Shown one piece after another: positions 27,038 through 36,280 of a DNA stretch of 64,000 nt. The notes beneath the pieces were generated by a model. It was not told the DNA's origin and did not search any database. It worked only from the letters and a program-made list of their open reading frames with translations. The first letter of the stretch is position 1. Each line of letters begins with the position of its first letter. Location: NCBI RefSeq assembly GCF_000472925.1, contig NZ_AXAS01000015.1, positions 62,001 to 126,000 on the forward strand. Reading direction: 5' to 3'. This stretch comes from Bradyrhizobium sp. Ec3.3 (GTDB lineage Bacteria; Pseudomonadota; Alphaproteobacteria; Rhizobiales; Xanthobacteraceae). The position numbers and the translations under genes are program-made.

Positions 27038-27457
27038 CTAGTGCGGCGCGCTGCCCGTGCGATCCAGCGTCTCCAGCGTTGAGGCGTTCGGGCAATAACC
27101 CCCGTAGTTCTCGGCGGCGGTGCCGTCGGCGAGATCGCGGTGGCAGTGCGCCTTTTCGTTGCACAGCGCGCAGAGGCGCTCCATGTCGCGCAGCAGAAGC
27201 GGCTGCGCGCGGCCGAGCTGCTCCTCGCTGATGCCGAGCTGCGCCAGCATCTTCGGCAGTTCGTCTGCGGCATGATGGCCGTGACGGACCAGCTCTTCGA
27301 GATCATCCGGCGACAGCCGCAGATCGCTCGCGATCCGGTTGAAATCGGAACGATCGAGCTGCCGCATCTCGTTCAGTTCGCGGCGATGCTTCAGCCAGCC
27401 GGCAAAGGAATCGATGAGATCCTGAACCACGGGATAGGGTCTGCTCTGGGTGCTCAT
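27038..27457 (-). CDS. hypothetical protein, DUF6455-like
   Basis: 139-aa soluble protein. The N-terminal half is helical and DUF1127-like (LKHRRELNEMRQLDRSDFNRIASDL with SPDDLEELV). The C-terminal half carries four cysteines in CALCNEKAHC...YC, a possible metal or disulfide site. Overall it resembles the DUF6455 proteins of rhizobia. ATG 27457 has GGAG seven bases upstream, chosen over an ORF opening 200 bases earlier in repeat-derived sequence. Convergent with the BA14K-like gene. Confidence 0.75.
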   Translation of the reverse strand: MSTQSRPYPVVQDLIDSFAGWLKHRRELNEMRQLDRSDFNRIASDLRLSPDDLEELVRHGHHAADELPKMLAQLGISEEQLGRAQPLLLRDMERLCALCNEKAHCHRDLADGTAAENYGGYCPNASTLETLDRTGSAPH

Positions 27458-27553
27458 CTCGACGCTCCATTCGGCGGTATTGAAGGGAGTAGAGCAGACA
27501 TGCAGGAAATTGCGTTGCGCTGGATCAAACAGGAACGACGAGGCCGCTGATCT

Positions 27554-27671
27554 CGTGCCCCGGACGCAGCGCAGTGCGCAAGCGGTGCGCTGCTGAGCCG
27601 GGGCCCATGCAGGTAGGTGGGTCCCGGCTCTGCGGAGCGGCACTATGTGCCGCACCGCGTCCGGGACACGA
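27554..27671. repeat. intergenic repeat with CGTGCCCCGGACGCAGCGC ends, copy 1
   Basis: Imperfect palindrome: CGTGCCCCGGACGCAGCGCA at one end, GCGTCCGGGACACG at the other, inner GAGCCGGGGCCCA / TGGGTCCCGGCTC. Related copies are at 39734 and, in a short form, 62681. Confidence 0.82.
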
Positions 27672-27679
27672 AAGCAAAG

Positions 27680-28465
27680 CTAGATGAACCGCTCCGCCGC
27701 CCAGGCATACAGGCTGCCGGGAATCGGCTTCTGGCCGCCGCGTCCCTTGGGCGAGATGTGCAGGCCGATGATCTCGGGGTTGGCGACGAGGCCGAGATAG
27801 TTCGACGGCTCGAAGAACAGCTTTGGCTCGGCGTGCACGGCGTAGAACGATTGCTTCGGCAACGCGCAGCTCAGTTCGCCGAAGCGGCGCGCGAGCGCGG
27901 TCAGTGCGGCGGGCCCATAGATCGCGACGCGAATATCCGAAAGCCGGTTCGAACCGCCGCGCAGGCGACGCAGTGCAAACGTCAGGCGATGGCGCAGCGA
28001 CAGCCAGTCCGGCGTCAGCTCCTCCTGCTCCATCAGCGCCTCGAATGCGCGGACGATGCCGTGCTCCGCCGGCAGATACAGCACGGAGTTACCGAGCTGG
28101 CGCGGCCGCTCCCAGGCGAAATAGGGTTTTGCGGGATCGATCTCGACCGGTTTCAGGAGCAGCACATCGGCGTCGAGCCACAGGCCCGCGCGTTGCGCCA
28201 TCAGCTTCATGCGGAAGAAGTCGCTGAACTGAAGCGTGGTCCAGTCGCGCCAGCTTCCGTCCGGCTGCGGCGGCCGCAGCCTTTCCGAGAACGCGTGCGG
28301 CAGGATCGCTTCGGCCTCGGCATTGCCGACACCCGCGGGCAGGCCGGGAATGGTGTCGAAGCTGTAGACCGTGACCTTGTGCCCGGCCGCGAGCTGCGAG
28401 CGCAGACAGGTCTGGCGCAGCGCGTCCATCGGGCCATGCCAGAAGGTGACGACATCAGGCAACAT
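27680..28465 (-). CDS. glycosyltransferase with DXD sugar-binding motif (GT32-like)
   Basis: 261-aa soluble protein. FSDFFRMKLMAQRAGLWLDADVLLLKP contains the sugar-nucleotide binding DXD (DAD near residue 99) in the context typical of the Gly_transf_sug / GT32 family and capsule-type mannosyltransferases. The N-terminus starts LPDVVTFWHGPMDALRQTCL, matching the family's first beta strand and helix. There is no membrane segment. The sugar and acceptor are unknown, and no polysaccharide cluster is adjacent. Translation starts at ATG 28465. Confidence 0.8.
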   Translation of the reverse strand: MLPDVVTFWHGPMDALRQTCLRSQLAAGHKVTVYSFDTIPGLPAGVGNAEAEAILPHAFSERLRPPQPDGSWRDWTTLQFSDFFRMKLMAQRAGLWLDADVLLLKPVEIDPAKPYFAWERPRQLGNSVLYLPAEHGIVRAFEALMEQEELTPDWLSLRHRLTFALRRLRGGSNRLSDIRVAIYGPAALTALARRFGELSCALPKQSFYAVHAEPKLFFEPSNYLGLVANPEIIGLHISPKGRGGQKPIPGSLYAWAAERFI

Positions 28466-28517
28466 GCGCGGAAGCTATAAATGACAAACGCAAGAGGGCA
28501 AAGCACAAGAGGGCAAA

Positions 28518-28549
28518 GAAAAAGCCCCGGCGCGCATCGCACCGGGGCT
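28518..28549 (-). terminator. intrinsic terminator of leuD
   Basis: Stem AGCCCCGG / CCGGGGCT with a T-run on the minus strand (CTTTTTC). It lies about 75 bases after the leuD stop, with a REP palindrome between. Confidence 0.8.
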
Positions 28550-28562
28550 CGAAACGGAACTA

Positions 28563-28611
28563 GAGCATGATCCGGAAAAGTGCGAAGCGGTTTTCCGAAT
28601 AGATCATGCTC
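28563..28611. repeat. REP palindrome, GAGCATGATCCGG family, copy 2
   Basis: Ends GAGCATGATCCGGAAAA and TTTTCCGAATAGATCATGCT. It lies between the leuD stop and its terminator, so it is transcribed with leuD. Confidence 0.85.
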
Positions 28612-28624
28612 AAACAATAAAATC

Positions 28625-29230
28625 TCAGGCCCAGGCGCGTTCGCGCTTGAGCTTCTCCTCGTAGGTGTCAATCGAGGCCTTCTTCTCCATCGTGAGGCCG
28701 ATGTCGTCGAGGCCGTTGATCAGGCAGTGCTTGCGGAACGGATCGATCTCGAACTTGACCTTGCCGCCGTCGGGGCCGCGGATCTCCTGGTTGGGCAGGT
28801 CGATGGTGAGCGTTGCATTGGCGCCGCGCTCGGCGTCGTCGAACAGCTTGTCGAGGTCTTCCTGGCTGACGCGGATCGGCAGAATGCCGTTCTTGAAGCA
28901 GTTGTTGTAGAAGATGTCGCCGAACGAGGTCGAGATCACGCAGCGGATGCCGAAGTCGAGCAGCGCCCAGGGCGCGTGCTCGCGGCTCGAGCCGCAGCCG
29001 AAATTGTCGCCCGCAACGATCACCTTGGCGTTGCGGTAGGCCGGCTGGTTGAGCACGAAGTCCGGATTCTCGCTGCCGTCGTCCTTGTAGCGTTGCTCGG
29101 AGAAAAGCCCCTTGCCGAGGCCGGTGCGCTTGATGGTCTTCAGGTACTGCTTCGGAATGATCATGTCGGTGTCGACATTGATGATCTTCAGCGGCGCCGC
29201 GACGCCTTCCAGCGTAGTGAACTTGTCCAT
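28625..29230 (-). CDS. leuD: 3-isopropylmalate dehydratase small subunit
   Basis: 201-aa small subunit that pairs with LeuC to isomerise 2- to 3-isopropylmalate in leucine synthesis. Landmarks: [18 protein letters not shown], the conserved loop [17 protein letters not shown] and the segment [15 protein letters not shown]. The gene lies 3.4 kb from leuC on the same strand with unrelated genes between, so the subunits are not in one operon. It begins at ATG 29230. Confidence 0.97.
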   Translation of the reverse strand: MDKFTTLEGVAAPLKIINVDTDMIIPKQYLKTIKRTGLGKGLFSEQRYKDDGSENPDFVLNQPAYRNAKVIVAGDNFGCGSSREHAPWALLDFGIRCVISTSFGDIFYNNCFKNGILPIRVSQEDLDKLFDDAERGANATLTIDLPNQEIRGPDGGKVKFEIDPFRKHCLINGLDDIGLTMEKKASIDTYEEKLKRERAWA

Positions 29231-29338
29231 GGTTGCGCTTCCCGGTCAGGTCAGGGGAACGGCTATTTATCGCGATCGGGGCCCAAATCCTAGGCCAAAT
29301 TCAGCAGATAAGGGCTGCGCTGGCGCGGCATCGGGATT

Positions 29339-29461
29339 TCACCTCTCCGGCTTGCGGGAGAGGTCGCGCCGAAGGCGCGGGTGAGGGCTCTCTCCTCTTG
29401 GGGGGCTGTCCCATTGCGGGGACAACCTCTCCCCAGCCCTCCCTCGCAAACGGGGGAGGGA
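29339..29461. repeat. GC-rich intergenic repeat, CTCTCCGGCTTGCGGGAGAG family, copy 1
   Basis: Composite of CCTCTCCGGCTTGCGGGAGA and inverted CCCTCCCTCGCAAACGGGGG units. It lies between leuD and the metallopeptidase gene. Related stretches are at 45131 and 50219. Confidence 0.72.
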
Positions 29462-29485
29462 GCGCACCGCACTTGCGGCGGCGCT

Positions 29486-29884
29486 TCAATCCGCCTGAGC
29501 CTCAATCGCGGCCATATCGTCGTCCGAGAGGCCGAAATGGTGCCCGATCTCGTGGATCAGCACGTGGCGGACGATATGGCCAAGGCTCTCCTCGTGTTCG
29601 GCCCAGTAGTCCAGGATCGGCCGGCGGTAGAGCCAGACCATGTTCGGCAGCCGCGCGACGTCACCAAGGCTCTGCTGCGGCAGGCCGACCCCCTGGAACA
29701 GACCGAGCAGGTCGAACTCGCTCTCGCAGTCCATCTCGTCCAGGACCTCCTCGGTCGGGAAGTCCTCGACGCGGATGATCACGCCTTCGCAGAGATCGCG
29801 AAAGTGCTTGGGCAGGCGCTCGAAGATGTCGTGCGCCACCACCTCCATTTCGGCGAGTGAAGGCGCTTTCAATTCCGTCCACAT
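29486..29884 (-). CDS. zincin-like metallopeptidase family protein
   Basis: 132-aa small protein with the metallopeptidase motif HEIGHHFGLSDDDM (about residues 111-124), an HExxH site with a downstream Asp, as in the predicted Zn-dependent protease family related to TTHA0227 (DUF1025). No signal peptide is present, so it is cytosolic. The N-terminal segment MWTELKAPSLAEMEVVAHDI is conserved in the family. The physiological substrate is unknown. Upstream of leuD on the same strand but separated by a 250-bp repeat region. Confidence 0.85.
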   Translation of the reverse strand: MWTELKAPSLAEMEVVAHDIFERLPKHFRDLCEGVIIRVEDFPTEEVLDEMDCESEFDLLGLFQGVGLPQQSLGDVARLPNMVWLYRRPILDYWAEHEESLGHIVRHVLIHEIGHHFGLSDDDMAAIEAQAD

Positions 29885-30008
29885 GCCTTCTCTTAGCGCG
29901 GGTTCCCCGGCGATGCATCCGGCTTTATGATCGCGGTGAGGTTGACGCGCGTCGCCAAAACGGGGAGCGTACGGCGCCTTGATGGGGACGGTTCAGGTGG
30001 GTGGTACG

Positions 30009-30335
30009 ATGCGGGCGGGAACAGCGGCACAGATCTTACTTTGCCAGATCTTACTTTGCATGGGGTTGTTTTCGCTGTTTTTTGATTCCGGTGCGAAAGC
30101 CCAGACGACTGGCGCCGAAGTCCGGTTGGCCCAGGCCGAGCCGCCGGATGCGCCGCCGCTGCGCCGCCGGCCGCGGTTGCGCGTGGTGCCCTACGAGACG
30201 CCGGACGGGGTCTATCCGCGCTACTATCCCGGCCCGGACGCGGTGCGGGAATGCAACGCCACCTATGTGCAGGAATATCGGCCGAGCGGCACTGTGATCG
30301 TGCCGCGCATGAGCTGCTATTGGCGGCGCGGTTGA
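30009..30335 (+). CDS. small secreted hypothetical protein with duplicated signal-peptide unit
   Basis: 108-aa exported protein with no recognised family. The signal peptide (MRAGTAAQILLCQILLCMGL..., cleavage near GAKA-QT) contains an exact five-residue tandem repeat, QILLC QILLC. The mature part is Pro/Arg-rich (LRRRPRLRVVPYETPDGVYPRYYPGP) with two cysteines (VRECNATY, RMSCYW), and resembles other small rhizobial envelope proteins. ATG 30009 is preferred because AGGTGGGTGG lies at the right distance; an ATG at 29982 lacks a site. Confidence 0.7.
   Translation: MRAGTAAQILLCQILLCMGLFSLFFDSGAKAQTTGAEVRLAQAEPPDAPPLRRRPRLRVVPYETPDGVYPRYYPGPDAVRECNATYVQEYRPSGTVIVPRMSCYWRRG
30030..30059 (+). repeat. 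15-bp perfect tandem duplication inside a signal-peptide region
   Basis: The unit CAGATCTTACTTTGC occurs twice head to tail and in frame, encoding QILLC twice. Its base composition (40% GC) is far below the surroundings. Confidence 0.95.
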
Positions 30336-30345
30336 CGCCTCTCGC

Positions 30346-30558
30346 CTAACGACCGCGCAGCGCGCCGATCAGGCCGACGCCGACGACGAGCGCGGACGCG
30401 CCATAGACCAGGATCGCCATCACCGCTTGCGCGAACGGGCTCGCCGTGCCGGCCTCGACGCCCGGTCCCTGTGCGGCAAGCGCCGCCTCCGAGCCGAACA
30501 GCGTGACCGTTGAAACAGCAAGGCGAGAAACCGGCAGCCCACCGCGAGACTGTGCCAT
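30346..30558 (-). CDS. small membrane protein, unknown function
   Basis: 70-aa protein with a leader-like N-terminus (MAQSRGGLPVSRLAVSTVTLFGSEAALAA) and a C-terminal hydrophobic helix (AVMAILVYGASALVVGVGLIGAL) ending in RGR. It could be a short secreted protein with one membrane anchor. ATG 30558 has GGAG six bases upstream; two ATGs just upstream lack that spacing. No homologue is recognised. Convergent with the 30009 gene, with only ten bases between stops. Confidence 0.6.
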   Translation of the reverse strand: MAQSRGGLPVSRLAVSTVTLFGSEAALAAQGPGVEAGTASPFAQAVMAILVYGASALVVGVGLIGALRGR

Positions 30559-30578
30559 GATCATCTCCTGCATCTAAA

Positions 30579-30646
30579 GCATGATCCGGACCCGAAGGGC
30601 CGCGTTAGCGCAAAGTGCGAAGCGGTTTTCCGAAAAGATCATGCGC
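30579..30646. repeat. REP palindrome, GAGCATGATCCGG family, copy 3 with a ~20-bp internal insertion
   Basis: Ends AGCATGATCCGG and TTTTCCGAAAAGATCATGCG. Compared with copies 1 and 2 it carries the extra CCCGAAGGGCCGCGTTAGCG in the left arm. Confidence 0.82.
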
Positions 30647-30657
30647 AAACAAAAACC

Positions 30658-30698
30658 TAAAGCGCGATGACGGTTCATCCCAATTTCATCGCGCTTTA
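30658..30698. repeat. second palindrome, TAAAGCGCGATGA family
   Basis: Arms TAAAGCGCGATGA and TCATCGCGCTTTA flank a 15-base loop, directly adjoining the REP element. The remaining gap up to the gene at 30926 shows no other feature. Confidence 0.8.
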
Positions 30699-30925
30699 GC
30701 CGTCCAGAAGATACGCCGATCATTGACGGTTGGTTTTTTTGGCGCAAACGAAATGCGTTGCGCGGATCTCGAAAGTATCTGGCCGCAGGTCTTTCGCGTT
30801 CATTTCCTTCGCGTTCATCATTGCGGCGCGTTCATTCATACACGATTCAGCCCGCCGCCTCTAGCGTCCTGCTCCGTGACGTCATGCTGAATTGCGTCAC
30901 ACAATCGAGGTCGGAGGAGGACGAC

Positions 30926-31144
30926 ATGCAATCCAAGAAGGTCAAGGTGCTCGGTCTCGCTGCCGTCGCAGCGGTACTCATGTGTGCTGTGCCCATTGAG
31001 CGTGCGCAGGCCGTGTCCCTCATCAATCCCGGCGCCGCGCAAGCGGTGCAGGATGTCGCTGCTACAACGACGGAAGTGCATTGGCATGGCTGGCACCATC
31101 ATCATTGGCGCTGGCACCATTGGCATCACCGGCGCTGGTGGTGA
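30926..31144 (+). CDS. small secreted His/Trp-rich protein
   Basis: 72-aa exported protein. Signal peptide 1-28 (KKVKVLGLAAVAAVLMC, cleavage near AQA-VS). A short spacer, SLINPGAAQAVQDVA, is followed by a tail made almost only of His and Trp (HGWHHHHWRWHHW). The tail predicts tight Ni, Zn, Cu or haem binding; this is an inference. Spacing of leader plus LINP/INP matches the larger protein at 31707, so the two look paralogous with different tails. GGAGGAGG lies five bases before the ATG, and an intrinsic terminator follows, so it is a complete stand-alone gene. Confidence 0.72.
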   Translation: MQSKKVKVLGLAAVAAVLMCAVPIERAQAVSLINPGAAQAVQDVAATTTEVHWHGWHHHHWRWHHWHHRRWW

Positions 31145-31160
31145 CGCGTCGATCGGCGGC

Positions 31161-31190
31161 AAAACAGGCCCGGATAACCGGGCCTGTTTT
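31161..31190 (+). terminator. intrinsic terminator of the His/Trp-rich gene
   Basis: Perfect stem AAAACAGGCCCGG / CCGGGCCTGTTTT with a four-base loop, 16 bases after the stop. Confidence 0.88.
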
Positions 31191-31241
31191 CGCTTGCAGA
31201 TGACGTAGTGAAGGCTCCATGCTGGCGGCATGGAGATTGTC

Positions 31242-31505
31242 ATGAAGGCAGCGATCGTGATCGTCGTCGCTTTGGGATTGGCGATGGCATTACCTGATGC
31301 GTCGGTTGCGGCAACGTCGATCGCAACACAGCAGCAGGTCTCAGTGCGAACGGTTGATTTCGGCATGCGGCGTCACGACCGATACATGCGTAGCGTTCGG
31401 CACGTACCCTATCAGCCGCACTACTACGCGCGGCCCGTCTTTTATCGGCCCTATCCCTACAGCGTGCCCGCTCCCTTCGTGCTCGGCTTCGGGCCGTGGT
31501 GGTGA
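31242..31505 (+). CDS. small secreted Tyr/Pro-rich protein
   Basis: 87-aa exported protein with signal peptide 1-25 (MKAAIVIVVALGLAMALP, cleavage near SVA-AT). The mature part is rich in Tyr, Pro, Arg and His (HVPYQPHYYARPVFYRPYPY) and ends in FGPWW. No family recognised. GGAG six bases before ATG 31242 supports this start over an ATG at 31230. Second of three small exported proteins in a row on this strand. Confidence 0.68.
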   Translation: MKAAIVIVVALGLAMALPDASVAATSIATQQQVSVRTVDFGMRRHDRYMRSVRHVPYQPHYYARPVFYRPYPYSVPAPFVLGFGPWW

Positions 31506-31706
31506 CGGCGCGCTCTAGGTTGGCACAACTGCACACTCCCCCGCGCCGCAGCGATCTTCTGCGTCCTCGTTCATTCATGAGGCATTCACGTCGCCGTCCC
31601 TAATTTAATCTTGGGGAGCGACCGCACCTGAACAGCGCCCGCCAAGCCCGCCTCTCATTTGGAGACGGGAGCACACAACTGCGCTGTCCAGATTCAGGAG
31701 GGTTTG

Positions 31707-32276
31707 ATGCTGAGGAGTGTTGATTCCCGGGCAGGCGTGATCCGCTTGTTCGGGCTTGCGGCCGCGGCAGTGCTGATGCTGTCGGCAGGGGCTGCGCAGC
31801 GCGCCGAGGCGCTGACCCCGATCAATCCGGTCGCCTTACCGGCAGCGAAAGCCGCGGCCGATGACATGGTCACGCAAGTCCGTCACGGTGGTGGCGGTGG
31901 CGGCCATGGTGGAGGCTTCCGTGGTGGTGGAGGTTTTCACGGTGGCGGAGGCTTTCACGGCGGTGGCGGAGCGCATGTCGGCGGCTTCCATGGCGGCGGT
32001 TTCCACGGCGGTGGCTTCCGTGCCGCGCCGGCCTTTCACGGCGGCGGCTATCGCAACGGTGGCTTCCGTTACGGCGGATATCGTCACTATGGAATCTACC
32101 ATTCCTACTACCGGCATCATTACTTCCACCGGCGCTTCTACGGCGGCTACTATCCCTATTACAGCTATCCGCGCCGCTGCCGGGTGATCTGGACCTATTG
32201 GGGTCCGCGCCGCATCTGCCGCTGGCACCATCGGCATCGCTGGCATCACTGGGGCTGGCGGCACCGCTATTGGTGA
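31707..32276 (+). CDS. secreted Gly/His-rich repeat protein
   Basis: 189-aa exported protein. Signal peptide about 1-33 (RLFGLAAAAVLMLSAGAAQ, cleavage near AEA-LT). INPVALPAAKAAADDMV follows, then about 60 residues of GGG-F-H-GG repeats (GGGFHGGGGFHGGGG-type units). The C-terminal part is rich in Tyr, His, Arg and Trp (YGIYHSYYRHHYFHRRFY, then HRHRWHHWGWRHRYW at the end). This resembles low-complexity, possibly metal-binding envelope proteins. CAGGAGG precedes ATG 31707. The leader resembles that of the 30926 protein. Confidence 0.75.
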   Translation: MLRSVDSRAGVIRLFGLAAAAVLMLSAGAAQRAEALTPINPVALPAAKAAADDMVTQVRHGGGGGGHGGGFRGGGGFHGGGGFHGGGGAHVGGFHGGGFHGGGFRAAPAFHGGGYRNGGFRYGGYRHYGIYHSYYRHHYFHRRFYGGYYPYYSYPRRCRVIWTYWGPRRICRWHHRHRWHHWGWRHRYW

Positions 32277-32287
32277 TGTGAGCTGTG

Positions 32288-32325
32288 GTCATTCCGGGTT
32301 CTCGCTTCGCGAGCCCCGGAATGAC
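32288..32325. repeat. short palindrome GTCATTCCGGG / CCCCGGAATGAC
   Basis: Perfectly paired ends with an inner CTCGCTTCGCGAG stem, 12 bases after the Gly/His-rich gene. It could act as its terminator. The left end GTCATTCCGGGG recurs near 56019. Confidence 0.75.
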
Positions 32326-32340
32326 ATCAATAGCAAACAG

Positions 32341-32544
32341 CTAATCCCTGAGCTTCCAGGATGCCGACTTCCAGCGCATCAGATTGTCGAGCTTCCATTG
32401 CCGGAACATCGCCGGCGGCCAGCGGCTGAGGCGCGAGGTTTCCTCGATCTCGGGCTTGGCGACGACGCGCAACGGCGCGGCGCGCCGCCGATGCTGGCGC
32501 GTCGCATCGCTGACGAGATCGACATATTCCGGCTTGTTGGCCAT
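32341..32544 (-). CDS. small basic hypothetical protein
   Basis: 67-aa basic cytosolic protein, no membrane segment. MANKPEYVDLVSDATRQHRR is followed by an Arg/Trp-rich C-terminus (SRWPPAMFRQWKLDNLMRW). No family recognised. ATG 32544 has a GAGGA-type site upstream and is preferred over an ATG 48 bases earlier. It lies downstream of leuC on the same strand with a 97-base gap and could be co-transcribed with it. Confidence 0.6.
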   Translation of the reverse strand: MANKPEYVDLVSDATRQHRRRAAPLRVVAKPEIEETSRLSRWPPAMFRQWKLDNLMRWKSASWKLRD

Positions 32545-32641
32545 GGCGTTTTCATCCTCGCGAGCTTGTCGCGAGGATGAAGTCTCAGGCATGCCGCTTA
32601 AGGCAGGCTTGCCGGGATCATTAGAATTGCGCGGGAGTGGC

Positions 32642-34048
<1,407 letters not shown>

Positions 34049-34303
34049 GAGCGTGAGCTCCGGGACTGTTGTGTGAGCGGAAGAGCGCGGGTTACGCGCG
34101 GAGCAACAAAATCGTCAGCGCAGCGTTCAAGCTGCGCGCCTAAGCTCTGACGTTGCCGCGGTCGCAAAGCGTCCGAAGAACCGGCCAGGCAGCCGCGAGC
34201 GATCGTCGATGACGATGCGCTTGATGGGCTCGTTGCTGGTCCGATCTGGAAACATTCTAGTCGTATATAACACAGCGCGACGAAATCGCGAGAGCTTCAA
34301 GTT

Positions 34304-34384
34304 CGTCATTGCGAGCGCAGCGAAGCAATCCAGGGATGCATCCGCGGAGACAGTCTGGATTGCTTCGCTGGGCTCGCAATGACG
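34304..34384. repeat. palindromic intergenic repeat, GTCATTGCGAG family, copy 2
   Basis: Ends CGTCATTGCGAGCGCAGCG and GCTCGCAATGACG with inner AAGCAATCCAG / CTGGATTGCTT arms. It lies in the 400-bp leuC-rplS gap. Confidence 0.88.
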
Positions 34385-34395
34385 CGTGAGCGCAA

Positions 34396-34429
34396 CAAAA
34401 AAGCGCGGAGCCAAGCCCCGCGCTTTTTG
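34396..34429 (-). terminator. intrinsic (bidirectional-looking) terminator of rplS
   Basis: AAAAAAGCGCGG and CCGCGCTTTTT pair around a short loop, 20 bases past the rplS stop. The A-run on the plus strand gives the T-run needed on the minus strand. Confidence 0.85.
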
Positions 34430-34450
34430 CCGATCCGCCTGTTTCGTAGA

Positions 34451-34831
34451 TTACTCGTTGACTGCAGCCGCGCGGTCCTGCTTCTCGACGATGCGGGCCG
34501 ACTTGCCGCGGAGATTGCGCAGGTAATAGAGCTTGGCGCGACGCACCTTGCCGCGACGCACCACCTTGATCGAGTCGATCATCGGGGAGAGCAGCGGAAA
34601 CACGCGCTCGACGCCCTCGCCGTAGGAGATCTTGCGCACGGTGAAGCTCTCGTTGAGGCCACCGCCGGAACGGCCGATGCAGACGCCTTCATAGGCCTGC
34701 ACGCGGGTGCGGTCGCCTTCGACGACCTTCACGTTGACGATCACGGTATCGCCGGGGGCGAATTCCGGAATCTCCTTGCCGGCGGAGAGCTTGTCGAATT
34801 GCTCTTTTTCGAGCTGCTTGATCAGGTTCAT
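34451..34831 (-). CDS. rplS: 50S ribosomal protein L19
   Basis: 126-aa L19, at the 30S-50S interface. Typical motifs are [24 protein letters not shown], the [12 protein letters not shown] segment, and the core [22 protein letters not shown] followed by [25 protein letters not shown]. Start ATG 34831 ([11 protein letters not shown]); an in-frame ATG ten codons earlier is not typical. Last gene of ffh-rpsP-rimM-trmD-rplS, closed by a strong terminator. Confidence 0.97.
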   Translation of the reverse strand: MNLIKQLEKEQFDKLSAGKEIPEFAPGDTVIVNVKVVEGDRTRVQAYEGVCIGRSGGGLNESFTVRKISYGEGVERVFPLLSPMIDSIKVVRRGKVRRAKLYYLRNLRGKSARIVEKQDRAAAVNE

Positions 34832-34942
34832 GGGTAATTCTCCATCGGCGCGCCCAGCCACGAAAAAGAGGGGGCTGCGCGAAATTCGTCTATCCAGCCA
34901 TTGCGGATTTGGCCGCTCCTATAAGGCAAGCGGGAGCGTTTG

Positions 34943-35686
34943 TCACCCGTCTGTCGTGTTTTTTGGCGTTTTTTGGCCGGAGGCCCGATTCGCCGCTTTT
35001 TCCCACAGATCAGGCCGACGGGCGGCCGTCAGGGCCTCGGATTCGGCCCGCCGCCAGGCCGCGACCTTGGCGTGGTCGCCGGAGGTGAGGATCTCCGGGA
35101 TCGGACTCCCCTCAAACAGCTGCGGACGGGTGTATTGGGGGTATTCCAGGAGGCCGTCCGAGAAGCTTTCCTCGGTTCCCGAGGCCTCCTTGCCCATCAC
35201 CCCCGGCAAGAGCCGGACGCAGGCGTCAATCAGCGCCAGCGCCGCGATTTCGCCGCCGGAGAGCACGTAATCGCCGATCGAGACTTCCTCCAGGCCCCTC
35301 GCATCGATCACCCGCTGGTCGATCCCCTCGAACCGGCCGCAGACGATCAGGGGGCCAGGGCCCTTTGCCAGCTCGACGACGCGGGCCTGGGTCAATGGCC
35401 GACCCCTTGGGCTCATCAGGAGCCTTGGCCGCACCTCGCCGACCTCAGTGGCATCGATGGCTGCGGCCAGGACATCCGCGCGCAGCACCATGCCCGGCCC
35501 GCCACCGGCCGGCGTGTCGTCGACGCTGCGGTGGCGGTCGGTCGCGGACGCCCGGATGTCCCGCGCCTCCAGCTCCCAGAGGCCCGCGGCCAGCGCCCGG
35601 CCAGCCAGGCTCACGCCCAGCGGTCCCGGAAACATCTCCGGAAACAGCGTCAGCACCGTCGCGCGCCAGGGTGAGGAGTTCGTCAT
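34943..35686 (-). CDS. trmD: tRNA (guanine37-N1)-methyltransferase
   Basis: 247-aa SPOUT-class methyltransferase that makes m1G37 in tRNAs and prevents +1 frameshifting. The trefoil-knot SAM site is represented by [24 protein letters not shown] and the signature [33 protein letters not shown] near the N-terminus is also typical. ATG 35686 begins [21 protein letters not shown], the usual start; a frame extension of eight codons is ignored. It lies between rimM and rplS. Confidence 0.96.
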   Translation of the reverse strand: MTNSSPWRATVLTLFPEMFPGPLGVSLAGRALAAGLWELEARDIRASATDRHRSVDDTPAGGGPGMVLRADVLAAAIDATEVGEVRPRLLMSPRGRPLTQARVVELAKGPGPLIVCGRFEGIDQRVIDARGLEEVSIGDYVLSGGEIAALALIDACVRLLPGVMGKEASGTEESFSDGLLEYPQYTRPQLFEGSPIPEILTSGDHAKVAAWRRAESEALTAARRPDLWEKAANRASGQKTPKNTTDG

Positions 35687-35719
35687 AGCAATCAGCTTAG
35701 CCAAAACCACGGCCTGTGG

Positions 35720-36271
35720 TTACGGGTCCCCGCCTTCGCGGGGACGACTCGTGGAGGGTTCTTCGTCCTCGCCCTCGATTTCCTGCGGCAGCTCGATCAC
35801 CACGCGGCCGCCGTTGAGATCGACCTCCGGCACCACCGCGTTGGAGAACGGCAGCAGCAGCGTCGTGCCTTTCGGCGGGGCGATTTCGATGATGTCGCCG
35901 GCGCCGAAATTGTGGATCGCGAGCACGCGGCCGAGCACATCGCCGGCCGCGGTGACGGCGGCGAGCCCGATCAGGTCTGTGTGGTAATATTCATGCTCGT
36001 CGGTCGCGGGCAGTTTTTCGCGCGCGACGTAGAGCTCGATGCCGTTGAGCCGTTCGGCATCATCGCGGGTCGTGACGCCCTTGAACGTCGCGACCAGATG
36101 GTCCTTGGCTTCACGCGCTTGGGCGACCTCGAACTGGCGCTTGCCATCCTTGGTGAGAAGCGGACCATAGCGCCGCACGGCAAAGGGATCTTCGGTGAAG
36201 GTCCACAATTTGACCGCGCCACGCACTCCATGCGCGGCGCCGATCCGCGCGACGCAGACCAGCGCCGGCAT
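35720..36271 (-). CDS. rimM: 16S rRNA processing protein RimM
   Basis: 183-aa ribosome maturation factor that binds S19 and assists 30S head assembly. The N-terminal RimM domain opens [25 protein letters not shown]. The PRC-barrel domain contains [21 protein letters not shown] and the later [19 protein letters not shown] segment. The last ~20 residues are an acidic/Arg tail ([18 protein letters not shown]), the end of which is encoded by intergenic-repeat-like sequence (CCGCCTTCGCGGGGACGAC). It starts ten bases after rpsP. Confidence 0.95.
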   Translation of the reverse strand: MPALVCVARIGAAHGVRGAVKLWTFTEDPFAVRRYGPLLTKDGKRQFEVAQAREAKDHLVATFKGVTTRDDAERLNGIELYVAREKLPATDEHEYYHTDLIGLAAVTAAGDVLGRVLAIHNFGAGDIIEIAPPKGTTLLLPFSNAVVPEVDLNGGRVVIELPQEIEGEDEEPSTSRPREGGDP

Positions 36272-36280
36272 GAGCTAGCC

